64,000 nt of DNA from Batillaria attramentaria. Its lineage: Eukaryota; Mollusca; Gastropoda; Batillariidae. Position 1 is the first letter of the stretch; each line of letters begins with the position of its first letter. The translations under genes were made by a program, and so were the position numbers. Positions 53,884-64,000 of the stretch are shown in pieces. The DNA lies in assembly GCA_018292915.2 (NCBI GenBank), contig JACVVK020000488.1, forward strand, positions 104,501 through 168,500. The letters run 5' to 3'. Under the pieces are notes generated by a model that saw nothing but the letters and a program-made list of their open reading frames with translations, did no database searches and had not been told where the DNA came from.

Positions 53884-54249
53884 AGCCCATCCGGCCGTAG
53901 TCCGTGCATGTGGGGACAGAAACCAGGTGCAAAAAGAAATCTCGCGGCCAGGAAGACACCATCCGGAAAATGCCGATGATGTGACGAGCGTAGTCCCCGT
54001 GGGAAAACAAGGGATCCCAGTTTGTTGTGCGGTGTGTGTCCGTCCCCCTCCCCTGGTTTGTCTGTCGGCCCGTGAATGGCATTCCTGGAGCCGGAATGTG
54101 CGGATTGTGGTCGATGCGCCGGATCGTGGACAACGTTGTCGCCCAATGAGGGCGTCACAGGTACATGCAGGCGACAGGTTCATGGCCCGTGCAGCACGGC
54201 GCAGCGCTAACTCCTGCAGGGCAGTGCGGGGACGTGGAGGATATTTGGG

Positions 54250-54404
54250 GGGGTTTAACGTCCTTTTCCACCCATACGGGTGATATCAAAGACGGGGCAA
54301 CGATGAAAAAGCCAGCACAAATATTTGGCCCCAGCCGGGATACGAACTCACGACCCGAGCATTAGAAGTACAACGCTCTACCATTCGACCACCCCGGCTC
54401 CCCG
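54250..54404 (-). mobile_element. tRNA-derived SINE, main family, copy 7
   Basis: Inverted copy: begins (plus strand) GGGTTTAACGTCCTTTTCCA and ends ACCACCCCGGCTCCCC. Confidence 0.9.
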
Positions 54405-54598
54405 GGGGACGTGGATTGGACATGCACTAAGTCGCCATCGATTTACGGCGATAACAATTTATGCAGCCATTTGCTTACGCCTACCGCAGAGAGAGAGAGA
54501 GAGGGGGGGGAGGGGAGGGAGGTGGTAATCAGGACGCAATTAACCGTAATTGTATTTATTGTGCCGTGTTTAAGACGAGCCAAAAGAAAAAAACTTCT

Positions 54599-54876
54599 GG
54601 GCCCGTATGTAATAGTCGAGGTTAGGGCTTTTAGCCCCGGGTTAGAGTCTAACCTCGAACTAGCTCTAGCGTTAAATTTTCTGTTGTTTTTTGTTTAAAA
54701 TCAGAAAGTGGGCTCATTCCAGGAAGGTGCTTGAGCCGTTATAGAAGGATTTTTTTCCTTCCTTTTTTCGCTTCCTTTTTTTAAAATTTCATTTTGCTTT
54801 CGGGTTTCTTTTGTCCTAGTCTGGCATAGGCCCGTAGCCGTGGGTTAAATTAACCTCGATTTTTACATACGGGCCC
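54599..54876 (+). mobile_element. GGGCCC-ended MITE, copy 3
   Basis: A 278-bp copy with left end GGGCCCGTATGTAATAGTCG and right end complementary to GGGCCCGTATGTAAAAATCG, and the same internal GTTAGAGTCTAAC palindrome. Confidence 0.85.
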
Positions 54877-54902
54877 TGATGTTAATCAGACAATAACGTT
54901 AC

Positions 54903-54925
54903 ATTGAATTGAATTGAATTGAATA
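54903..54925. repeat. Short (ATTGA)n array
   Basis: Four ATTGA units, the same pentamer as the tail of the LINE at 63.26 kb; possibly a remnant of another LINE 3' end. Confidence 0.6.
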
Positions 54926-55148
54926 TTATATTCACTGACAGTCAGTCGCTTTATTCTGATGTTGTTGTTGCTGTTGGTGTGCAGATAGCATTACTGTGAT
55001 GGCCTGTCCCAGTCTGTTGCCCTTTCTGAGACGTTCTTCTCGGCGTAGTGATATAAAGCACAAATTGATACTCTTACTGCTTCACTGCTCATACCAAGAC
55101 CTCACAGCCTGCCTTTAGCCTTTTAGTTCGCAGTTTCACTAAACATTT

Positions 55149-55151
<3 letters not shown>

Positions 55152-55207
<56 letters not shown>
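55152..55207. repeat. (GT)n microsatellite
   Basis: 28 perfect GT units. Confidence 0.97.
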
Positions 55208-55209
<2 letters not shown>

Positions 55210-55958
55210 CTTATCACTGATTCCTCCTAAACAAACAAATTTCCAGAGAGTAAAGGTCCCCTCCCCCCCCCCCCCAAAAAAAAATCCATTGCACCTGTGA
55301 CCCAAAACGCCCTTTAGGCTATTCACTAGCATGAACGATTTGCGTCTCTTTGAGCGAAGGGTATAGAACTGTTTCACGCTGGGTATTAGTGCTGGGTATG
55401 GTGTGCACACTGTGCTCTGCTGACCATTGACAATACAAAATACCCGTCCGCCAGTGGCGGACAAACAATCCGTACCCAGTAGGAAAAGCACAACACTGTG
55501 CGCTGGTTTCCACGCACGTCTAGACGACGCAACGTCAAACAGCTCTATATTCTATATTCAGAGCGGCTTGACTCCCCCATAAGCGAACTGTCCAGTACGT
55601 AGCTGTGGTCTGTCTATAAATAAATATAGAAAAAAAAAGAGCTGCATTCGGTCTGCCCACACTAGCATCACAAACAGCTAGAGTATGGCCCGGGTACCAC
55701 ATATCACTGGATCGGGTTTAGACTGTCTAAATTTGTACTGTGGGTGTTGCTGCTGCCCCAGCCCCTTCTGTGCACGTGGGCAGGAGACGCGGTGACGCAA
55801 GGAGGTGCATTTCTCCGATTTACAACGCCATAAATAAACCCGGAGGGTCCATGGTTTCACTTTCTAGTAACGGCTCAATTACAAAGTCGTATACCGACAC
55901 ACCTACGCTTGAAGAAGGTTAAGTGGGTGGGGTGGGTGTTTCGGGGTGGATGGGTGTT

Positions 55959-56116
55959 TGGGAGTTTAACGTCCTTTTCCACCACATACGGGTGATACCA
56001 AAGACGGGACAACGATGACAAAGCCAGCACAAATGTATGGCCCCAACCGGGATACGAACTCACGACCCGAGCATTAGAAGTCCAACGCTCTACCGTTCGG
56101 CCATCCCGGCTCCCCG
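55959..56116 (-). mobile_element. tRNA-derived SINE, main family, copy 8
   Basis: Inverted full-length copy, from GGAGTTTAACGTCCTTTTCC to CATCCCGGCTCCCC. Confidence 0.92.
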
Positions 56117-56380
56117 AAGATTAGGCACAGCGATCTGGAGAAAATGTGCGACAATAGAAACTAGATACAATGTATTTCAGACATACAAAATACAGAAACA
56201 GTATATTTCAGACATACAAACTACAGAAACAATATATTTCAAAGAAAAAACACCGAAAAAATATATCTGAGACACACACAAAAAAGCCGCCAACACCAAG
56301 CAGACTTGCAAAGCGTAGTCCTAGACAACAGGACAAAGTCATGATAATTCCGTCTGCGAGGGTGGGTGGGTCGGTGTTTG

Positions 56381-56536
56381 AGGGTTTAACGTCCTTTTCC
56401 ACCACATACGGGTGATATCAAAGACGGGGCAACGATGAAAAAGCCAGCACAAATATTTGGCCCCAGCCGGGATACGAACTCACGACCCGAGCATTAGAAG
56501 TCCAGCGCTCTACCATTCGGCCACCCCGGCTCCCCA
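56381..56536 (-). mobile_element. tRNA-derived SINE, main family, copy 9
   Basis: Inverted full-length copy, from AGGGTTTAACGTCCTTTTCC to ACCCCGGCTCCCC, only about 265 bp from copy 8. Confidence 0.92.
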
Positions 56537-56639
56537 CGTCCGCGAGGAATGAAAAAAAAGAAAAAGAAAAAAAGAGTGACTGTCTGCGCACATTTGTCGG
56601 GAATTGTCGTCAGCATAATTACTTGTGTTTTCCACGCCG

Positions 56640-57095
<456 letters not shown>

Positions 57096-57484
57096 TTGTA
57101 CTCTTGAGACACCGAGTTTCAAAGTCAGGCAGACTCCTCCTCACAGTTACGACGGTTATCTGAAATAAACAGGCTGCTGACTCCGTCCGTCACACAAGCC
57201 AGACAATCGACGGGTTTCCTCCCCTCAAAATATCGTGTATGATTGGTGCCAGATTACAGATTTGTCGCCAATTATCCACAGGGTTTTCCCCCTTGAGTCT
57301 GTGTTATCGCGCTCAGGTGTCGCTCTCTTTCATCTCCCCAGTAATGCTCACCGTGGGACAGGTGCGGGAGAAGGCTGTTAAAGTAACTATGCGCGTGTGG
57401 GATAGGAAGGGGGAGGGGGGGGGAGGAGGGGCTCTTACGACGGCTCTAAGGCTGTTTGTCGAATGAGGTGATGGGGGCTGGGGG

Positions 57485-57643
57485 CGTGAGAATTTAACAT
57501 CCTTTTCCACCACGTATGGGTGATATCAAAGACGGGGCAACGAGGAAAAGGCCAGCACAAATATTTGGCCCCAGCCGGGATTCGAACTCACGACGCGAGC
57601 ACTGGAAGTTCAACACTCTACCATTCGGCTATCCCGGCTCTCC
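57485..57643 (-). mobile_element. tRNA-derived SINE, main family, copy 10
   Basis: Inverted copy from AATTTAACATCCTTTTCCAC to ATCCCGGCTCTCC, a little more diverged than copies 8 and 9. Confidence 0.9.
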
Positions 57644-57803
57644 GAATGAATGAGGTCACAGTGATCGTCAGTTTGGACGTTGTGATCGTGTTTGTAAATT
57701 TCCAGCTTCTGACCTGATTAGAGAAATACGACTGCACTTTATCTGTATGCATAGCACCGAAACTTTTCTGTAAATAAACTAAGCAACCAGTTGTTTCGCT
57801 GCA

Positions 57804-58185
57804 CCGGTCCCCGTAGTGTTATGGTTAGCACATCGGACCATGGATCGGGAGACCCGGGTTCGAGTTCCAGCCGAGGCAAGCGGGATTTTTCCTACCTAGG
57901 TCGGCTCCTCCTGCTATGGGCCCAATGGGGAGGTTGTTGCCACACAGACGAGATTCATCCACTTCACGGGTGCGACTTTGGGGGTGCTTCCCTTGGTATG
58001 ACACGTCTTATGATGTGGATGATTACACGGCCGGCACCGCAGGTGCCGTGCTTCCCGGGCCTGGTTAATGCCAGGATATTTATGACAGGAAGCGTGGAAT
58101 GCGGCCCTGTTCCGCAATCCCAAACCACACGGACCTCCATAGCATCATCTTACTATCATCCTCATCTCCATCATCATGCATAATT
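57804..58185 (+). mobile_element. tRNA-derived SINE, third family
   Basis: Has a tRNA-like head CCCCGTAGTGTTATGGTTAG with the B-box-like ACCCGGGTTCGAGTTCCAGC, followed by a unique GC-rich body of about 300 bp, a TCATCATC stretch and a T-run. It is a single copy in this window; I infer SINE from the promoter-like head and tail. Confidence 0.6.
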
Positions 58186-59160
58186 TTTTTTTTTATTGCC
58201 CCAGCTTCCGAGCCCTCCGTGGATTCCACCCATTACCAGAGAGGAATGCCACTGGAGCCGGCAAAAAGTTGTGGCAGGAAAAAAAAAAAAGTTGTTTCAC
58301 TGCGTCTGCGTAAAAGGGTGTGTTTAGGGCAATATTACGCCGAGTCTTCACGCTGGTCTGGGTTGTTATATCCTTATACCAGCGGCCGTTTTTGGTGCAC
58401 GGATTGACCACAGTCGAGGAAAAGTGTTTTTTTTTTCACAACGTCGGTGTATGTACTGGCAAACTCTTGCCTATACTAGTAGATACTTTAACGACCGTGG
58501 GAGCGGGGGTGGGACGAGAAAAACGAAACAACGCGTAACCGCACGTGTCTTCGTTACAAACTTGCCTTGTTGCTTATTGCTAACACTTGCCCGATCCCCT
58601 TGTTGCTGGTCGTGTGCAGCTTCTAATACTTGCTTCTTTCCTTCCTTGTAATGTGTTCCCCCCGGGGCCCTGGTTCGCCTTCAAAGGGAGGTGACTCCTT
58701 TGACGGAAGTCAGTGAGTTGCGAACGCAACGTTAAAATTATGGCGGGAGATCAGAGGGGGGTGTGGTGGTGGCGCTGTGTGAAGTCGTGCCAACAGAACG
58801 GTTCAACGGCAAAACTGCTCTTTCATATTCGCCCTCATGAGAGAGAGAGAATTGACTGACGTGCGCCCTCATTTACAAGCCTGATACATACACCTTGGAA
58901 ACAAAAGACAGCCCCGAAAACGCCTGTGCGTGAAATGTCAGGAGATCGCACGCCCCTTACTCCGTCAGTTGCCAAAACTTTCAAACATGGGAGTTTGTTT
59001 GCGCTGAAGAGAACGGACCACAAGTGAAGGAACGGCTGAGGGAAGCAGAAATCATTTTATCCCGCCGCTGAGGACTGGAGACCTGTAAAACTTGCACACG
59101 ACTGACTCACTGACTGTGTTGAAATAAACCTGTATTTGTCACCGAAAGGCTGTTTAACTT
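58186..59160. other. No gene recognised
   Basis: No conserved protein or repeated family seen; A- and T-runs only. Confidence 0.5.
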
Positions 59161-59214
59161 TACAGACCATCTTTGTAGTGACTCAGCTTACACAAAATGT
59201 TCCACCCCATCATT

Positions 59215-59750
59215 TTTATTGCTGGGCACATCGGCAGTATTCGGCACCGCGGGTACGTAGGGTTTTCATTGTTGGATACCCGTATGTCGCGTAGAGTTTC
59301 GCTTCCTGGGGCACACCGGTACCATGGGCACATGGAATTTTGATTGTTGGGCACATACAAATCGAAGGCACATAAAGTTTTTCATTGTTCGGCACAGCGG
59401 TGTGACGCATGGTTTCCTTTGTTGGGCAAACCAATGCGAAAGGCACGAAAGGTTTTCATTGCTAGGTACATCGGCACCGCCGGCACATAAGGTTTTCACT
59501 CCTGGGCACACTGGTATAACGGGAACATAGGTTTTTGATTGTTTGGTTCATCGGTACAGCGGGTTCCCATTCTTGGGCAAAACGGTACTAATGGCACGTT
59601 GGATTTTCGTTCTTGGCACACTGGTAAAACGGGCACATAGTTTTTTCGTTGATGGGCACAACGGTAAAGTGGGCACATAGGATTTTCAGCGTTTGTACAT
59701 TTACCGTTTTCACTGTCGGGCATACCAGTAGGGGCTTGGGCACGCCGGAC
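59215..59750 (+). repeat. Degenerate minisatellite, about 46-bp unit, about 11 copies
   Basis: Units share GGGCACATAGGTTTTTCATT followed by GTTGGGCACAnCGGTA. All copies are 15-30 percent diverged by eye. A run of about 25 C follows (59754-59777). Confidence 0.85.
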
Positions 59751-59777
59751 TGCCCCCCCCCCCCCCCCCCCCCCCCC

Positions 59778-61040
59778 GAGACGACGGACTATATAGCCAG
59801 TTGATTGTTCCAAAACTTCACAGGTCTTAAATTGTCAAAAACCTCCGCGCGCGGCCGGCGCTTCTCGATCGATCACTTCAATTTCAAATCCACTCCCGAC
59901 ACGGGACACTTCATCAGCCCTGTGACAAAGCTAAGAAGGGAGGCGGTAGGAACATTTCCGAGCGCCACTCCGCTTTGACAGGCGCAATATATTGACCGAT
60001 TATGACGGGGACCCGCACCGGCATAGAGTCAAGTCCCAAACAGCGGCTGTACATACACTGGAGAGATTATCGTGACGGGGGTTGCTCTGTAATGGTGCGG
60101 GAACCCTCCATGTACGATTTGCATGGAAAAAGGGAAGGGTGGGGGGGGGGGTGGACGAGGAGGGGGGCGCCATGGAGAGTGACTACGGGGCGGCCACATC
60201 AAACGGCCGCCACCCTTTAGTATTTTGTCGCGGCAAACGCGTGCTATATTGCTTATGATAATGCGTCAGTGAGTTTAGAGAGAGAGACAGCGCCTTGTTT
60301 TTTTCCGTGTGGAAGTATGGGCGGGATCGAGGTACTGAGAGCTGTGGTTTTGACGAACGTAATTTGAATCTGGCGTTAAAATTTCTTATGTTTGTTGTTG
60401 GGTTTTGTTGTTGTTGTTGTTGTTTTTTCAACTTCAAGTGAAATGTAATTTACCACCCTATACGGACATAGGAAAGTGGAATAAGACAAGCATATATATA
60501 CAACATCGCTACCTGTGGCAGATACGCATAATATAATATCACAAATACGCGCACAACAAGTATTTTTAAACAAGCGTTTGTTGTTGTTGTTGTTGTTGTT
60601 GTTTTGCAACAGCTGGTATAGTAACACCATGGCCGATGACGTGATATCACCATGGGTGGACTGATGAAAACCATAAGCTTCAAGTGTGAGCTAGTTTCCT
60701 CACAATGATCGCTGGCGATACCAGTAGTCATGTGAATGAATTTTTTTTTTCAGAAATATACTGCCTCCAATCCATTGTGGTCTTGCATTACACTGTTTCA
60801 ATTCTGAAGATTGCTTAATACATAAACAGCATCGAGGGTGTTAGTGGTCTTAGCTTTAAAACGCATGTCAGTTTGTTACGAATCCCACACTCCCTAGATA
60901 CTTGTTTTTCTTTCATCATCCTTAATCCTCTTTTCCTAATACTCTTCACTTGTTGCAGGCACCCGTAGAATCTGCCAAGTACCTCTGAAAAGTATGGGTG
61001 GGTGGTCGCACACATGGTGGTGGTCGGGTATCGGCAAGCA
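59778..61040. other. No gene recognised
   Basis: Contains (GTT)n arrays (about 60407-60423, 60578-60603) and a G-run (about 60141-60152); otherwise apparently unique sequence. Confidence 0.5.
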
Positions 61041-61049
61041 GCCACTGCG

Positions 61050-61470
61050 GCACGACGTCTCACAAGTGACAACCAGCCAATGTCAAACGGCGTCTCATAA
61101 GTGTGAACCAGCCAATGTAAAACGGCGTCTCATAAGTGACAACCAGCCAGTGTCAAACGGCGTCTCATAAGTGTTAACCAGCCAATGTAAAACAGCGTCT
61201 CATAAGTGTTAACCAACCAATGTGACAAGACGTCTCATAAGTGATAACCATGCAGCCAATGCGCCACGACGTGTCACAAGTGATAACCAACCAATGCGGC
61301 ACGACTTCTCATATTAAACAATAACTAGCCAATGCGACTCAGCTTCTCAGTACTGGTATCTAGCCAGTCCGGTACAACGTCTCAATACTGGTAAATGGCA
61401 TCTAGCCAATCCAATACGACGTCTCAACAGTGGTAAGCAGCCAGTGCGACGCGACGTCTCAATAGTCGCG
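61050..61470 (+). repeat. Degenerate tandem array, about 36-bp unit, rich in CCAAT and GACGTCTCA
   Basis: About 11 units of the form CGGCGTCTCATAAGTGnnAA followed by CCAGCCAATGTnAAA. At least eight CCAAT pentamers, all on the plus strand. The left copies are similar to each other; the right copies decay to CTAGCCAATCC-like forms. Confidence 0.88.
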
Positions 61471-62399
61471 CATTGCGGTTGGTCCATTTAAAATTACACG
61501 ACGACGTGACTGCAGCGCTATCTGATTGGCTGTGTTGTTTTTTATTTTTTTATTTTTTTAGTTTTTGTTTTGTTTTGTTTTTACAGATATAATTATACAG
61601 TGACTACTTGGCTGATTATTCGTTTTTCACATGTATACGTCACTGGGCCTGCTAAGGCAAATTTCACGGTTTAATTAATGAATAATTGCTTGTTTAGCCC
61701 TGTTGTGTTTCGTGTCTCTAAATTCAGCTGCCACAGAATTTCCTTTGCTACTCTTTCGTAAACAACAAAAACAACAACAACAAATGTATGCCAGAAAGTC
61801 AGTATGGATTGCCTGATCTGCTCCACGCAGTGCTCCGCTTCAGTTTCTGCCTTCTTCGATCTGCTCGAAGGTTAGAGAACTGGCCAACACAGGAACAACA
61901 GAAGCAAGGATCTCCGCCACATTCCATTCACCCGTACTGGCACGCAGAATTTGTGGACGGAGTTTGTTGCGCGTCTTTTGAGGGGCCTGCACTTTGCATG
62001 CAAGCTGACGTTGAGTAATCGACCTGGAATTAGTGTGTTGTGTCCCCCTCGCTGCTTTGTTGGTAAACAGTTTGTTGTCTCCCCTAGTGGACGGTGCGTG
62101 GCACGGTCGTCTCCCTTCAAAAGAAGAGAGCCCCTCCTCCCCCCCCCCACCCCTCTCCCCACACAAACACATTTGCTTCCCGCTCCCAACCTGCAAACAC
62201 GATGGATGTGATTCATTGTTTCAATATTGCGAGTAGTTGTCTTCCCATGTGCTAGCATTCCATGAACTCTCATTTGTTCTAGCTTATGAGAATACTTATT
62301 TTTAAAGGGGCTAATGCTACCAGTTTTTGTTTTTTTTTTTTTTGGTTTTTGTGCTCACAGATTGTTTTGAGCTGTTTTCGCGGTATCTTATCATCACAC

Positions 62400-63285
62400 C
62401 GCTTAGACACATGGACAGTGACAGCGTCTGTAATGCTGGGATGGGAGGAAAACTCTGATGTTGTATGTAAAAAGGCACACCAGCGCCTGTACTTTCTCAG
62501 AAAGCTCAGACATTTTAGAGTTGATAACACTGTTCTGACACTGTTTTACAGGGCTTTCATTGAGAGTGTTTTGGCTTTTTCGTTGGTCTGCTGGTTCGGA
62601 AATGCAAATGTGAAACAAAAGAACAAACTACAAAGAATTGTCAATATCTGCAGTAAAATCACAGGGGTACGGCAGCTCTGTATCGCCGATTTGTATCAAA
62701 GGCAGACAAGACGGAAGTTTACAACAATTTTAAATGATGTTCAGCACCCACTTCATTCTGAGTTTGTCCTGCTACCATCTGGACGGCGGTTTAGAATGCC
62801 AAAAGTTAAAACAGTGAGATACCGTCAGTCATTTGTTGCAAATGCAATCATCCTGGTTAATTCTGACTTGTAGGGCACAGTTTCAGCTCCAGTGTTTGGC
62901 TCGTAATTCATGTGTGTTTTGTGTTTATTGTGTGTGTGGTTAGTTTGTGGATGTTTGGTGCGTACTAAATGTGTGCTTGGTGCGTGCGTGTGGGTGTGAA
63001 GGCTGTGCCTTTTGAAGAGAGGAGCAGGGGGGTGGGGGAGGGAGGGACTGAGTGAGGATTTGTGATATCGAAATATCGATATATTGTGATATTTGTGATA
63101 TATAACGAAAAATGCTGTTGTTTTTACTTTCCGTTTAATTAATTTAATCCAGTTTAATACCCTGTCTTGTTTTACTTTTATTTTTTATTTTTATTATAGG
63201 TAATATATTTTACAGCCGCAAAACAAATTGCCCTTTTGGAACAATAAAGATTTATTGAATTGAATTGAATTGAATTGAATTGAAA
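62400..63285 (+). mobile_element. 5'-truncated non-LTR retrotransposon (LINE, CR1/L2-like), 3' end
   Basis: An open frame ending at 62873 encodes the C-terminal part downstream of a LINE reverse-transcriptase domain: KKAHQRLYFLRKLRHF, LFYRAFIESVLAFSLVCWFG, QKNKLQRIVNICSKITGV, HPLHSEFVLLPSGRRFRMP and a stop. These phrases are typical of Jockey-superfamily CR1/L2-type elements in animals. The 3' region ends AATAAAGATTTATTGAATTG and a (TTGAA)n tail of about six units. The catalytic palm motifs and endonuclease are absent, so the copy is dead on arrival. The exact 5' breakpoint is unclear. Confidence 0.8.
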
Positions 63286-64000
63286 CAGAAGCGTACTCGA
63301 TGACGCACACCGTCCGAGCGCTCTAGTAGTTTAAGGACAGTCGTAGAATTTGAATGTTCGACCGCTCGCACAAAGTCTAAACAACACTGTAAGAGGTGTA
63401 CGAATGATCAAGATAAAGTATTTCGAGCGTACAGGCGCAGTCACGAGCGAAACTGTTCCAAAACATAAGATGCCTTAGCAACGATAGACTTAACCCGTTT
63501 AATTGCTTAGATTTCGTCAGTTCTTTTGTGCACTCCTCTCTGAACACAAGAGACTGAATCCGGTGTTCTGATTTATGAATGACCATGTGATCTGTACACA
63601 TTAACTTTCGTACCTGCATGCCACCGACGATTACGTGCAGAAAGGAGAAAAACGGGGAAGCACAGAACATAACTGGTTCGTGGAAAAACCAGCTGTTTAT
63701 GTTTCTTGACTTCGTCGGTATGTCTACCTTCAGACTCCAAAAGGGTCTGAATGTTTGTTGTTGTTGTTGTTGTTGTTGTTTTTTTAAACCATGGCGCTTA
63801 AGACGTTTTACCAAACGACGTTAGATCTGTCAGTTCGTCTCGCTGACGTCTGCGATGGGAAAATGTCTCATAATGCGCATGACCGTATTCATGTCAAAGT
63901 GACCTCTCGCTACGCAGGCTCGGCACATCACAGGACCGACAACACTTGTGACGTCCCGGAGTCCTAGTTGCGGCCCCTTTCAACTCGAATGTGATGTCAT
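63286..64000. other. Right edge: no gene recognised
   Basis: Holds a (GTT)n array (63754-63781). A 58-codon frame from 63791 to 63967 has a good start context but no family resemblance, so it is not called. Confidence 0.5.

Noticed and set aside
58099..58407. Plus-strand frame after the third SINE
   Set aside because: It begins within the SINE body and crosses T- and A-runs; no domain.
63791..63967. 58-codon ORF with a good Kozak-like context at the right edge
   Set aside because: No recognisable family, no splice or upstream support, and length within chance expectation.

Overview
This is a nuclear, non-coding-rich animal genome window. Its repeats (several tRNA-derived SINE families, very many (CA/GT)n arrays, long poly-C/poly-G runs, foldback and TIR elements) and its one clear gene suggest a lophotrochozoan, most likely a gastropod mollusc. 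The organism assignment is inference. The absence of operons and the GT-AG introns rule out a prokaryote.

One protein-coding gene can be supported: the minus-strand tomosyn gene (syntaxin-binding protein 5, Lgl/WD40 family, a brake on SNARE-dependent exocytosis). I could chain 20 coding exons, from the start codon at 38509 down to a donor at 4253. Every junction uses GT-AG and all phases match, giving 1070 complete codons plus one base. These exons encode most of the double beta-propeller region and a very long serine-rich linker (exon 20, about 370 residues). The C-terminal tail and R-SNARE motif are not in the window, so the gene must continue beyond position 1. Intron 2 is about 13.2 kb; most other introns are 0.1-5 kb.

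Layout: 1-4252 holds microsatellites and no recognised exon. 4253-25000 holds exons 20 to 3, with introns carrying a foldback element (about 6.03-6.23 kb), a 110-bp-period array (6.65-7.22 kb), one copy of a GGGCCC-ended MITE (14.5 kb), a SINE (13.7 kb), a degenerate TTAGGG tract (21.3 kb) and a 230-bp TIR element with 5-bp target duplications (23.7 kb). 25-38 kb is intron 2, containing a decayed array with a roughly 185-bp period (34.3-36.5 kb). 38157-38509 holds exons 2 and 1 and the presumed promoter side.

38.5-64 kb, upstream of tomosyn, has no gene I can recognise and is dense in mobile and tandem DNA: 36-bp and 24-bp minisatellites (41.1-42.5 kb), a 1.45-kb element packed with nuclear-receptor-type TCAAGGTCA half-sites (43.2-44.7 kb), nine of the ten copies of the main SINE (45.8-57.6 kb), two other SINE families, a 573-bp TIR element (47.2-47.7 kb), two more GGGCCC MITEs, a CCAAT-containing array (61.05-61.47 kb) and the 3' end of a non-LTR retrotransposon (62.4-63.3 kb). 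I found no convincing new multi-gene system. The best leads are the unusual tomosyn linker exon, the half-site-rich repeat, the roughly nucleosome-length periodic array and the two TIR elements with 5-bp target duplications.
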